DNA from: Deltaproteobacteria bacterium
GTDB taxonomy: Bacteria; Desulfobacterota; DSM-4660; Desulfatiglandales; HGW-15
Length of the DNA stretch: 20,115 nucleotides
Assembly: GCA_019308985.1 (NCBI GenBank)
Contig: JAFDHB010000052.1
Coordinates: 1 to 20,115 of the forward strand
Direction: 5' to 3'
The position numbers and the translations under genes are program-made. Shown here in pieces: positions 1 to 7,098 of the stretch. The notes below the pieces were generated by a model. The model worked only from the letters and a program-made list of their open reading frames with translations. It made no database searches and had not been told where the DNA came from. Numbering within the stretch: the first letter of the stretch is position 1; every line of letters begins with the position of its first letter.

Positions 1-276
1 GGATTTGTTTCAGGTTTCGATTTTCGGATTTCGAAATTGTTTTTCTCGAAACGCCTGAACGGGTATAACCTTTTCAATTCTCACCGGCATAGCCGGTGGA
101 TTAGTACCGATTTAGTTGCCGGAATAACAATATGCTCCTATTTGTTATTACCATGGATTCGGCTTTTCTTTCAAGATAGGGCACGGGGAGCGATAGGGGA
201 GTCAATCCTTCGTGGCACCGAACACGCGCTTAGGGAAGAAGACACTATGGAAAGGAAAGGTGATTGGTCCTCGCCA
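1..276. other. Intergenic region rich in inverted repeats, no credible gene
   Basis: No frame here reads like a protein family I know. What can be seen is structure. A degenerate TTTCGRA-like motif recurs in the first 50 bases. An imperfect inverted repeat joins 9-20 and 46-59, with a 2-base bulge. CACCGGC at 82-88 and GCCGGTG at 92-98 form a perfect 7-bp hairpin with a 3-base loop. AATAACAA at 123-130 pairs with TTGTTATT at 142-149. None is followed by a T-run in the right orientation to be a clear terminator for the minus-strand gene that ends at 277. The region is downstream of that gene and its other border lies outside the window. Confidence 0.5.
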
Positions 277-993
277 TCAAGGTTCAATCTCATAGGAATT
301 CCTAAAAGGAGTGAGGAGGGTGGTTAGGACCTCTGCTCCGCAAAAATCCTCGAACATCTTTGCCACCCGATCCCTGGTAGTTATCGCCCTGGCTTCGCTG
401 TCTTCGCCCAGACCGTCGATATTCATGACCACGATCTTGGTGTCTTCTGTAATACGGGTATTGTGGCCGTTTCTCCAGTTCCATCGCCTGCACATGACAT
501 CCCCGGTATCTGCGATTACATATATGACCTCCCCGGTTTCAGAATGTTCAAGGACCTCAGGTTGGCCCAGAGGGGTAAAGGTCTCATTCCCCTGTGCGTA
601 CCGCAGCTCCAAGCAATTCCCTGCCTGCTCAAGATCGTCACCACCCACGGGTATGGCGTCCACAATGGAATTATAGTTCATAGTACTCACCACCTTGTTA
701 ATGAATGGAATCCGGGTCCCCGGTTTTCTGACACGTTTGAGAAGGGCGCAGTGAGCGGGTGGAAATTTGTTGGGATTGGACCCGAAGCGGCGATGGGCAT
801 CAAGCCACACGGCTGTTCTTGGATCTGTCTTTACGTCAACGGGGTTCCTGGAAACCTCCTCTACCGCCTGACCCAGCATCGCCTCAAGTTCCCGGCTCTG
901 TCCCCCATTCTCGACATTCCTTGCTATTACTATGCCACGCACAAAGGTGGGATAATTTTCAAAGATTTGCTCGTCTACTCTAACGACTGGCAT
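277..993 (-). CDS. B3/B4 domain protein (PheT-like tRNA-editing fold)
   Basis: A 238-residue protein made of one B3/B4 domain, the module found in the beta subunit of phenylalanyl-tRNA synthetase and in free-standing proteins. The family signature is visible as a stretch around residues 70-90 (GSNPNKFPPAHCALLKRV), followed by a segment at about 98-120 (NKVVSTMNYNSIVDAIPVGG-like). A second conserved part near 150-175 includes VIYVIADTGDV and the Trp/Arg-rich RRWNWRNG. The start is the ATG at 993 because AAGGAGG lies 9 bases upstream (about 1005-1013). An in-frame start further out at 1074 has no such site. Free-standing B3/B4 proteins are presumed to bind or edit mischarged tRNA or a related substrate, but the role is not settled. 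No synthetase gene is nearby. The upstream FHA-GAF gene is 101 bases away, so cotranscription is possible but not shown. Confidence 0.85.
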   Translation of the reverse strand: MPVVRVDEQIFENYPTFVRGIVIARNVENGGQSRELEAMLGQAVEEVSRNPVDVKTDPRTAVWLDAHRRFGSNPNKFPPAHCALLKRVRKPGTRIPFINKVVSTMNYNSIVDAIPVGGDDLEQAGNCLELRYAQGNETFTPLGQPEVLEHSETGEVIYVIADTGDVMCRRWNWRNGHNTRITEDTKIVVMNIDGLGEDSEARAITTRDRVAKMFEDFCGAEVLTTLLTPFRNSYEIEP

Positions 994-1094
994 AGTCCTG
1001 GATTTCCTCCTTTGATTAGAGAGTGAAGAGGGTGTCCGCGGGCCGCAATCAATGCTGACAAATACGCTCCTCACTGCTGATCAGACAATAATCC

Positions 1095-1997
1095 CTAAGT
1101 CCCTTCATCCCCTTGTTTTTCCCGCTCCTTGAGCATTTCCAGGGCAAAGGCCGCCCTCCCGCTCAGGGACGTGAAGAGGTTCAGGTCATCCTTGCGAAAA
1201 CCAAAGGGATGCGTCATGGAATCCACGTATATGGCACCCATCACCTTTGCACTGCTGACCAGGGGAACGCATAGTACCGACTTGATCCCTTCATTTTTAA
1301 GGGTGTCCAGGAAAGTATCTCCCTCGCATTGGGTATCCAGCACCATCACCGGCTCAGAGCCCTTTGTGACCTTTTCCACCACCTTCTTGTTGAAGTGCAG
1401 GTCTTCCTTGGAGAGTCCTTTTCTCACCTTGGATATGACGTTTGAGATCTTCCCGCTTTCAGGGTCGAGGAGTATTATGCTCGCCCTGTCTATCCTCCTA
1501 AAAAGTTCCAGGACATATCTTAGAATCGTCTCGGAAATCTCCCTGATGCTTGAGGATTCCATGAGAACATCGGAGATCTTCTTTATGAGCTCCATGTTCT
1601 TGTGGGGTGTCATAATCCGTTCCTTCAGGGTCAGGGTGCCGCTTTGATCACCCTCCTTGGGGCGTATCATGGAATCCAGAAAAGTGAACACGTCTTCAGA
1701 GCTTCCCTTTCCCAAACAGATTACACTCATGCCCACGACGATGGTCTCCCCTTCCTTTGTCTCGTAAAACGTGTCCGGCTCGATTTCCTTGCCGTTTACA
1801 AAAGTGCCGTTCGTACTCTGCAGATCTCTGACGAGAAACCTGTTCCCTTCCTTCTTGATCATGAAGTGCTTGCGGGAGACATACTTGTCCTTAAGCTGTA
1901 TATCATTGTCCGAAGACCTGCCCACATACACCTTGTCCTTGTCAAAGTCGAAGGTCAGCCGATCATCTTTGCCGGTCAACACATAGAGGGTGGTCAT
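1095..1997 (-). CDS. FHA-GAF domain signalling protein
   Basis: A 300-residue soluble protein with an N-terminal FHA domain (about 1-97) and a GAF domain (about 138-288). The FHA phosphothreonine-binding residues are visible: GRS at 26-28, SRKH at 41-44 and NGTFVNGK at 63-70. The linker at 100-135 is rich in charged residues. The GAF part contains the ASIILLDP and VLCVPLV / GAIYVDS strands typical of the fold. In many proteins this pair precedes an adenylate cyclase or kinase domain, but this one ends soon after the GAF domain in a charged tail, so it has no output enzyme of its own. It probably reads a phosphorylated partner and a small ligand. AAAGGGGGAG lies just before the ATG. A sigma70-like promoter at 2051-2078 suggests it starts its own transcript. 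Confidence 0.9.
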   Translation of the reverse strand: MTTLYVLTGKDDRLTFDFDKDKVYVGRSSDNDIQLKDKYVSRKHFMIKKEGNRFLVRDLQSTNGTFVNGKEIEPDTFYETKEGETIVVGMSVICLGKGSSEDVFTFLDSMIRPKEGDQSGTLTLKERIMTPHKNMELIKKISDVLMESSSIREISETILRYVLELFRRIDRASIILLDPESGKISNVISKVRKGLSKEDLHFNKKVVEKVTKGSEPVMVLDTQCEGDTFLDTLKNEGIKSVLCVPLVSSAKVMGAIYVDSMTHPFGFRKDDLNLFTSLSGRAAFALEMLKEREKQGDEGT

Positions 1998-2050
1998 TTC
2001 TCCCCCTTTGCAGAAGAAAGTAATCCAAGCTCAATTACTGCTAGTGTTAT

Positions 2051-2078
2051 TTAATAATGAAATGCGCGACGGAGTCAA
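2051..2078 (-). promoter_or_regulatory. Candidate sigma70 promoter of the FHA-GAF gene
   Basis: On the minus strand TTGACT (2073-2078) is separated by 16 bases from TATTAA (2051-2056). Predicted initiation lies about 45-50 bases before the ATG at 1997, in the only AT-rich part of this 207-base gap. Confidence 0.5.
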
Positions 2079-2204
2079 TCTAATTTTTGTGTAGGAAGTA
2101 TGCCACCGGCAGAGACCTCTTCAGCCCGGGAGGGCCGGGGCTTCTATATTCGAGTAAGATGTTACTGTTTTTCAGAGGGTCGCCTGGGATGAGGAGTCAG
2201 CCGG

Positions 2205-2681
2205 TCATTGCAAGAGGAGCCTGTCCCAGTCAAGGGCCTTGAATGTCCTGTGCAGGTAATGGTCGTCCTCGACACTGTTGAAGGAGAGATTCAAGAAAAG
2301 CCTTTTTGCTGCCTTTTCAACCCCTTCCAACGGGATTATCTCGTCCCTGGTCCCATGGTAGATGGTCACTGGGACAAAGACATGACCTTGCTTATGTGAA
2401 CCCTCTTCCAGCATGTGTATGGCAGGGGCGAGAAGTATCAGTCTGTCCACCTTGGATTCGTTCTGGAAGGTGAACAGGGTTGCCATCAACCCCCCAAAGC
2501 TGGAGCCAACGAGCCTGATGTCGGATTTCCCTTCCAGGATTGATTCCAGGGCCCTCATTCTGTCGGGAAGATCTCCTCGGAAATCGGGTATGACCATGTC
2601 TGGGTACCTCTCCTTGAAAAATAGGGCCTTCGCTCCCCTATTGCTGCTTTCGAGCCCGTGAATGAAAATCTTAAAAGGCAT
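2205..2681 (-). CDS. Small alpha/beta hydrolase (YqiA/esterase-like)
   Basis: A 158-residue alpha/beta hydrolase, near the minimal size for the fold and similar in length to the YqiA/UPF0227 esterases. It opens with the first core strand and oxyanion loop (FIHGLESSNRG, residues 6-16). The nucleophile elbow is G-S-S-F-G at 59-63, with Ser61 as the expected nucleophile. The acid is Asp113 in HGTRDEIIP, and the base is His141 or His144 in DDHYLH. No signal peptide is present, so it should be cytoplasmic. It follows slyD by 25 bases, with GAGGGAG before the ATG, and is probably the last gene of greA-slyD-hydrolase. The substrate cannot be read from sequence. Thioesterase or carboxylesterase action on a small acyl ester is the likely chemistry. 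Confidence 0.85.
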   Translation of the reverse strand: MPFKIFIHGLESSNRGAKALFFKERYPDMVIPDFRGDLPDRMRALESILEGKSDIRLVGSSFGGLMATLFTFQNESKVDRLILLAPAIHMLEEGSHKQGHVFVPVTIYHGTRDEIIPLEGVEKAAKRLFLNLSFNSVEDDHYLHRTFKALDWDRLLLQ

Positions 2682-2706
2682 CAGGCAATAACTCCCTCAC
2701 TGCTAC

Positions 2707-3201
2707 CTATCCGCACCCTATGCTTTTCTTTGCCTGGACTTCTAGCGCGGTGTCAATCTCGACCTTAGTTGCCTCCTCCACCTTCAGCACCTCGAGGTCA
2801 ACAGATACTCCTATACCGGCCATAGGTTTGTTGAAATCCGCTATTACTGTGTCCTTCTTTATTTCCAGCACCTTGAAAGAAACCAGGGTCCCCATTTTCA
2901 TCTGGCGGTAGGACTGTCCCTCTTTCAACCTCTGTTTTATGAGGCCCTTCTTAGGGATCTCCCTTACAAGCGATGGATCGTGCGCCCCATAAATCTCCTC
3001 GGGCGGGACAAAAACCTTAGTCTTTTGGCCCACTCCTAATCCTTCAATAGCTCTTTCAAGGGAAGGGGGCAGGCGTTCCACACCGAAAATAAAAGTCAAA
3101 AGCTCTTCACGATGCTCTTTCTCCGATCCGTCGGGATAATGGGATTTCATTACATATTTCATCGTGACCTTTCTGTCCTGCCTTACCCTGTCCGTTTCCA
3201 T
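2707..3201 (-). CDS. slyD: SlyD-type FKBP peptidyl-prolyl isomerase
   Basis: A 164-residue SlyD-like protein: an FKBP prolyl isomerase with an inserted chaperone (IF) domain. The N-terminal strand RKVTMKYVMKSHYPDGSE matches the usual SlyD opening. The FKBP-type motif GLGVGQKTKVFVPPEEIYG follows near residues 54-72. The inserted flap domain spans about 74-118, and the core resumes with DFNKPMAGIGVSVDLEVL. Unlike E. coli SlyD it has no His/Cys-rich metal-binding tail; it stops at ...KKSIGCG. It begins at the greA stop codon: TGA at 3201-3203 shares a base with ATG at 3199-3201, and a GTG immediately before is an alternative start. Translation is therefore probably coupled to greA. Role: cytoplasmic folding of proline-containing chains. 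Confidence 0.9.
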   Translation of the reverse strand: METDRVRQDRKVTMKYVMKSHYPDGSEKEHREELLTFIFGVERLPPSLERAIEGLGVGQKTKVFVPPEEIYGAHDPSLVREIPKKGLIKQRLKEGQSYRQMKMGTLVSFKVLEIKKDTVIADFNKPMAGIGVSVDLEVLKVEEATKVEIDTALEVQAKKSIGCG

Positions 3202-3680
3202 CACTTTATTTCCAGTATCTCGAACTCCTTTATCCCGGCCGGAGTACGGACCTTTATTTCGTCACCCACCTCTCTACCTATGAGTGCTTGCCCGAGGGGT
3301 GATGTCACGGAGATCTTCCCCTTGTCGGGATCTGATTCGTAAGGACCCACCAACCGATAGGAGATCTCCAGGTCTTCCTGGATGTCATAGAGCAAGACGG
3401 TCTTCCCGAAAACCACCCTGTCCGCGGGGCCATCTTCCACGTCAATTATCTCAGAACTGCCGATTATCCTCCTGAGCTCGTTGATCTTGCTCTCGAGGAA
3501 CGATTGCCTCTCCTTGGCCGCATGAAACTCGGCGTTTTCGGAAATATCTCCATGACTTCTCGCCTCTTCTATGGCCTTGATATTCTCGGGTTTTTCGACC
3601 CTTTCAAGACGTTCCAATTCTTCCTTCAGCCTTTCAAGCCCTTCCTTGGTTGTCGGAATCCTTTCCATCTCCCTGTTCAT
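3201..3680 (-). CDS. greA: Transcription elongation factor GreA
   Basis: A full-length (159 aa) Gre factor. The N-terminal antiparallel coiled coil spans about residues 10-78. Its tip carries the acidic pair that completes the RNA polymerase active site for transcript cleavage, here Asp45 and Glu48 in HGDISENAEFHAA. The C-terminal FKBP-like domain (about 82-158) ends with TSPLGQALIGREVGDEIKV, which is typical of GreA. The protein rescues backtracked polymerase by stimulating cleavage of the nascent RNA. The start at 3680 has only a weak ribosome site (ACGGGG). An ATG four codons in is possible. It lies 68 bases after feoB, probably with its own promoter, though I could not identify a convincing one. 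The downstream slyD overlaps its stop. Confidence 0.95.
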   Translation of the reverse strand: MNREMERIPTTKEGLERLKEELERLERVEKPENIKAIEEARSHGDISENAEFHAAKERQSFLESKINELRRIIGSSEIIDVEDGPADRVVFGKTVLLYDIQEDLEISYRLVGPYESDPDKGKISVTSPLGQALIGREVGDEIKVRTPAGIKEFEILEIK

Positions 3681-3748
3681 ACCCCGTGCTATATATGTTT
3701 ATGGGCATTAAACACATCTCACCCTTCAGGACTTGAATCCTTGCCTCC

Positions 3749-6193
3749 TCATGTCCCTATTCCAAGGGACAGCCCGATTTGGTAGACTATTGAAGATATA
3801 AGGTATGCAATAATGAGGTTGAATGCAATAGAAAATCCTGCCCACTTCCAGGAGCTTTCCCTTTTGATGCTGATGACCGTGGCAAAACAGGGTACATAGA
3901 GCATGGTAAAAAGGATCAGGGTAAAGGCGACGAGAGGATTCCAATCCTTGTCATTCTTGAGCCTCTCTGACAAAGGAATCGCATTCTCCGGGTCTATATC
4001 TCCGAGGGAATAGGCAGTGCCCAGTGTCGATACAATTACCTCCTTTGCGGCAAACCCCCCTATGAGGGCCACATCCGTCCTGTAATCAAAGCCGTGAGTC
4101 CTTCGGGTCAAGGGTTCAAGCAGGGACCCCATCTTACCCGCTATCGTCCCCTTAAGAGATTCCTCCCGTTCCCTGGTATCAACATCCACCAGGGTCTTCT
4201 GGTAGAGGAGATAGGCATCCGCGGCCGCGGCAAGCCTTTCTTCTCCTGCTATGATCGGTCTTGGCACACCTGAGTTTGTCCTGGACAAAATGACTAGCGC
4301 CAAAGGATAAAAGGGGTCATCCTGGAGATCTTTCAGGGCCGGCTTCCCCATTTTAACCCTTTTCTCGAGCCTGCCAAGGAGATCCTCGAGACGACCCAGG
4401 TCGTTTTCGTCTTTGATAACCCTTTTCACCGGATCCACGGCCAAAAAAGACTTCCCGGCCTCCGCTCTCATCCTATCAAAGAACTGTATTTTCTCCTCGG
4501 AAAGGCCGGGGAAAGTCATCATCGCCCATAGGATGATGGAGACGGCCAATATCATGGTCCCAGCCTTCTTTATGTATTGCCAAGTCCTTTCCCAGGTGTG
4601 TATGGCAAGCCCCTTCATGGTCGGCACCCGGTATGGGGGCAGTTCCATTACAAACGGTGTCTGGGGCCCGCGCAGGACAGAAGAACGAAGCAGCTTTGCC
4701 CCAAAGAGTGCAAATGCCCAGGACAACAGGGTGAAGAGGAACAGCATTTGGGCCTGATTCCCGCGGAAAAAGGCGCCTATCAGCAACCCGTAGACGGGCA
4801 GCTTCGCTCCGCAATTCATAAAGGGGGCTACCAGCAGTGTAGCTATCCTTTCCTTGGGGTCCCTGAGGGTCCTCGTTGCCATGACGCCCGGCACGGCGCA
4901 CCCACCAGATATCCCACCGCTTATTATCAGGGGAAGCACCGAGTTTCCGTGGAGCCCAAACCACCTCAGCACCCGGTCCAGCATATATGCGACCCTTGCC
5001 ATGTAACCTGAATCTTCCATGATCGCTATTGCGAAGAACATGCACAGAATCAGGGGAACGAATCCGAGTACACCGCCCACTCCGTCTATGATGCCTGATA
5101 CCACCATGGACTTGAGGATGCCGGGAGGCATGTGGCCGGATACTACACCCCGAAACCACCCGAAAAGGCCTTCAAGCCATCCAACCGGGGTTTCGCTTGC
5201 CCAGAAGATCAACTCGTAGATGCAATAGAGTACAAAGATCATTATGAGAGGACCGACAAACCGACTTGTCAGGACCCTGTCGATCCTGTCAGAGGCATTG
5301 AGGCGCGCGTCAATCTTTCTCTTGATGCATTTCTTGGTTATACCGGCGATATAGCCGTAACGATGGTCCACTATTATACCTTCGGGTTCTTCTTCCAGGG
5401 TGTTTAGGGTGTGCCTCGCTATCTGGCTGCGGACCGCATCGATTTTCTCGAATGTCTCTCGGTCCTTTTTCAGGAGCGCGATGATCTGCCCATCTCCTTC
5501 CAGGCATTTCAGTGCCAGCCATTTCGGGTCATATCTCTTATCGTAGGTACTGCTTCCACTGATAATCTCCTCTACCTCCCTCAACCCCTGATCCACGTCA
5601 TTGCCGTAGCTGATAAGCTGGGGAATCCATTCGTGCTTCTGTTTCGACACCTCCAGGATCTTATCCAATAGCTCATTGATACCCTTGTTGGACCTTGCCA
5701 CCATTGGCACTGCAGGGACCCCGAGAAGATCGGACAGGATGCTTTCGTCAACAATGATACCCCTGCCGGAAGCCACGTCGATCATGTTGAGCGCGAGGAT
5801 CAAGGGGGCGCCGAGTTCCCTGAATTGCACGGCCAGATAAAGGTTCCTGTCCAGGTTCGAGGCATCAACTATGTCCACCACAACGTCCGGCCTTTCATTT
5901 ACCAGAAAATCCCTGGCCACAACCTCTTCAAGAGAATAGGCCGTGAGAGAATAGGTGCCCGGGAGGTCAACCACTTCCATGTGGTTTCCCTGGTAAAGCA
6001 CGCTGCCGACCTTCTTCTCCACCGTGACACCGGGGTAGTTGGCAATGTGCTGCCTTGCACCGGTAATTGCATTGAATACTGTGGACTTACCGGAATTCGG
6101 GTTCCCTGATAATGCTACTGTGATCTTCTTCAATTCGTCTCCTCGATTAGCACAAGGGTCCCGACGATTCTGCTTGGTAGGCATTTCCTCCAT
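3749..6193 (-). CDS. feoB: Ferrous iron transport protein B
   Basis: An 814-residue inner-membrane Fe(II) transporter with an N-terminal G domain. G motifs are visible: GNPNSGKST (30-38), NYPGVT (52-57), DLPG (76-79) and NMID (136-139). A helical GDI-like segment follows (about 180-300). The transmembrane core then starts near 312 and carries both gate repeats: GGCAVPGVMATRTL (430-443, Cys432) with NCGAK (460-464), and AAKEVIVSTLGTAYSLGD (715-732). A loop of about 130 residues (562-690), Arg/Leu/Glu-rich, separates the two transmembrane halves and is long for the family. I chose ATG at 6193 because GGGGGAGG lies 6 bases upstream. GTG at 6229 and ATG at 6184 are alternatives. It is separated from feoA by 308 bases occupied by a foldback element. 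A 7-bp hairpin at 3752-3771 lies in the last codons. Confidence 0.97.
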   Translation of the reverse strand: MEEMPTKQNRRDPCANRGDELKKITVALSGNPNSGKSTVFNAITGARQHIANYPGVTVEKKVGSVLYQGNHMEVVDLPGTYSLTAYSLEEVVARDFLVNERPDVVVDIVDASNLDRNLYLAVQFRELGAPLILALNMIDVASGRGIIVDESILSDLLGVPAVPMVARSNKGINELLDKILEVSKQKHEWIPQLISYGNDVDQGLREVEEIISGSSTYDKRYDPKWLALKCLEGDGQIIALLKKDRETFEKIDAVRSQIARHTLNTLEEEPEGIIVDHRYGYIAGITKKCIKRKIDARLNASDRIDRVLTSRFVGPLIMIFVLYCIYELIFWASETPVGWLEGLFGWFRGVVSGHMPPGILKSMVVSGIIDGVGGVLGFVPLILCMFFAIAIMEDSGYMARVAYMLDRVLRWFGLHGNSVLPLIISGGISGGCAVPGVMATRTLRDPKERIATLLVAPFMNCGAKLPVYGLLIGAFFRGNQAQMLFLFTLLSWAFALFGAKLLRSSVLRGPQTPFVMELPPYRVPTMKGLAIHTWERTWQYIKKAGTMILAVSIILWAMMTFPGLSEEKIQFFDRMRAEAGKSFLAVDPVKRVIKDENDLGRLEDLLGRLEKRVKMGKPALKDLQDDPFYPLALVILSRTNSGVPRPIIAGEERLAAAADAYLLYQKTLVDVDTREREESLKGTIAGKMGSLLEPLTRRTHGFDYRTDVALIGGFAAKEVIVSTLGTAYSLGDIDPENAIPLSERLKNDKDWNPLVAFTLILFTMLYVPCFATVISIKRESSWKWAGFSIAFNLIIAYLISSIVYQIGLSLGIGT

Positions 6194-6240
6194 AGCGCGC
6201 CTCCCCCGCGGAAGCTCTTGACCCCTCACCTAGTCCCTAC

Positions 6241-6248
6241 AAGTATTG
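6241..6248. repeat. Left copy of 8-bp flanking direct repeat
   Basis: AAGTATTG, identical to 6504-6511. The pair borders the foldback element and is read as its target-site duplication. Confidence 0.55.
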
Positions 6249-6503
6249 ATTAACTTGTAAAAACCCTAAAGTGCTGATGCTTTCGGAAAAGCTCCAGATG
6301 CAAGGCGCGCAAATCTTTAGGAATGAGGCGTACATAGAAGTACGCCGCAGTGATTTACCCCGTTAAATAAACCAAAATCAGGATACCGTTGAACACATGA
6401 TATTTCCGGACCGTTCTCCATCTGTGATTCAGTACCACAACGACCCATTTAACGGGGCAGGGATGCAGCGCGACGCAGCAGATGGGGTTTTTGCGGAAGC
6501 ATC
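6249..6503. mobile_element. MITE-like foldback element between feoA and feoB
   Basis: About 255 bp with no coding capacity, bounded on both sides by AAGTATTG (6241-6248 and 6504-6511), as expected for an 8-bp target duplication. Both ends carry AAAAACCC pointing inward at nearly equal distance (18 bases from the left end, 19 from the right, on opposite strands), followed by a GCTG. Further inverted pairs lie inside. Arms 6276-6301 and 6478-6503 match at about 20 of 26 positions. GGCGTAC/GTACGCC forms a hairpin around 6327-6346. CCCCGTTAAAT at 6358-6368 pairs perfectly with ATTTAACGGGG at 6447-6457. No transposase is present, so it would be non-autonomous. Removing the element and one AAGTATTG copy leaves feoA reading three more codons to TAG, 36 bases before the feoB ATG. 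Confidence 0.65.
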
Positions 6504-6750
6504 AAGTATTGTCTTCCACTTCTACCAATATGTGATCCGCCTCATTGTTCCGCAGTGTCAGGACGTAGTCTTTTACCCGTATGGCCACGGGGTCTTTGAG
6601 GGGCGCCCGTCCTTGAACCTGAATAGGTGCCCCAGGAACTAGGCCCATTTCCCTTATCCTCGTCCCGAGGAGCCCCTTTGCGAAAATATCCTTTATGACA
6701 CCGGCCTGCCCGTCGGACATCTCTCTCATCCTGATTACCCTTTTCATCAC
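6502..6750 (-). CDS. feoA: Ferrous iron transport protein A
   Basis: An 82-residue cytoplasmic SH3-like protein that works with FeoB. The family pattern is clear: GLLGTRIREMGLVPGAPIQVQGRAPLKDPVAIRVKDYVLTLRNNEADHILVE covers the usual RLREMGL..G....V.....GDP....V.G....LR...A..I.V layout. The track starts with GTG at 6750, which has AAGGAG 9 bases upstream. The next codon is an ATG and may be used instead. The stop codon overlaps the edge of the foldback element. Without the insertion the protein would be three residues longer (adding Cys-Arg-Asp). It follows the Cys-rich membrane protein gene by about 110 bases and is presumably on the same mRNA from the promoter at 7099-7127. Confidence 0.93.
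   Translation of the reverse strand: MMKRVIRMREMSDGQAGVIKDIFAKGLLGTRIREMGLVPGAPIQVQGRAPLKDPVAIRVKDYVLTLRNNEADHILVEVEDNT
6504..6511. repeat. Right copy of 8-bp flanking direct repeat
   Basis: AAGTATTG, identical to 6241-6248. It lies in the last codons of feoA. The first base of the feoA stop codon comes from this repeat and the other two from the element. Confidence 0.55.
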
Positions 6751-6859
6751 GTAAGACGTCTCCTTGAAATCGGCGCACTTTTTTCGCCGGACTGGACCTC
6801 CTTGCTCGTCATATACCCCAAGTCCCTACGAGGCCTCATAGGAGGTCCCCCGCAGACTC

Positions 6860-7054
6860 CTAGCCTCTTCCATTGGATTCAGGGGTTTCCTGTCTGCCTG
6901 GTTTGCCACACTCTTCAGGAAGGTTGGCAGGGCAACTCGCCCCGGATCCGCAACCGCAGTCCGAGCTCCTGCTGGTCAATGTCCTGTAAAAATGCCTGCC
7001 CATGAATAGGAGGGCCACGAAAAGAACCAAAATTACGATAACAGGTTGAAACAT
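6860..7054 (-). CDS. Small Cys-rich membrane protein linked to Feo
   Basis: A 64-residue protein with one transmembrane helix (residues 3-19: PVIVILVLFVALLFMG-like) followed by a Cys-rich tail, with Cys at 33, 35, 41 and 49 in DCGCGSGASCP...EECG. This layout matches the FeoB-associated Cys-rich membrane proteins (FeoC-like in some annotations), thought to help FeoB, perhaps by metal or redox binding. The start at 7054 is preceded by AAGGAG ten bases upstream. An upstream in-frame start at 7126 would fall inside the -35 box of the promoter and is unlikely. The gene lies before feoA as first gene of the operon; in many genomes the equivalent follows feoB. Family assignment rests on architecture and context more than on sequence identity. 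Confidence 0.8.
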   Translation of the reverse strand: MFQPVIVILVLFVALLFMGRHFYRTLTSRSSDCGCGSGASCPANLPEECGKPGRQETPESNGRG

Positions 7055-7098
7055 CTCTAAAATTCTCCTTCGGGTGTGCTTGTTGCAATTGATTACCA

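Noticed and set aside
37..327. 96-residue plus-strand ORF at the left edge
   Set aside because: Composition is not protein-like, it runs through three inverted repeats and its end overlaps the B3/B4 gene.
463..1026. 187-residue plus-strand ORF opposite the B3/B4 gene
   Set aside because: No family resemblance or ribosome site; the minus-strand frame is a clear domain match.
2125..2144. AGCCC...GGGCT dyad between the hydrolase and the FHA-GAF gene
   Set aside because: Only five pairs with no T-run on either strand; not enough for a terminator call.
3752..3771. 7-bp hairpin TGTCCCT/AGGGACA at the end of feoB
   Set aside because: It lies in the last codons of feoB and is not followed by a T-run, so I do not call it a terminator.
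4476..5159. 227-residue ORF in another frame of feoB
   Set aside because: Arg/His/Gly-rich shadow on the same strand as feoB; the FeoB frame carries all family motifs.
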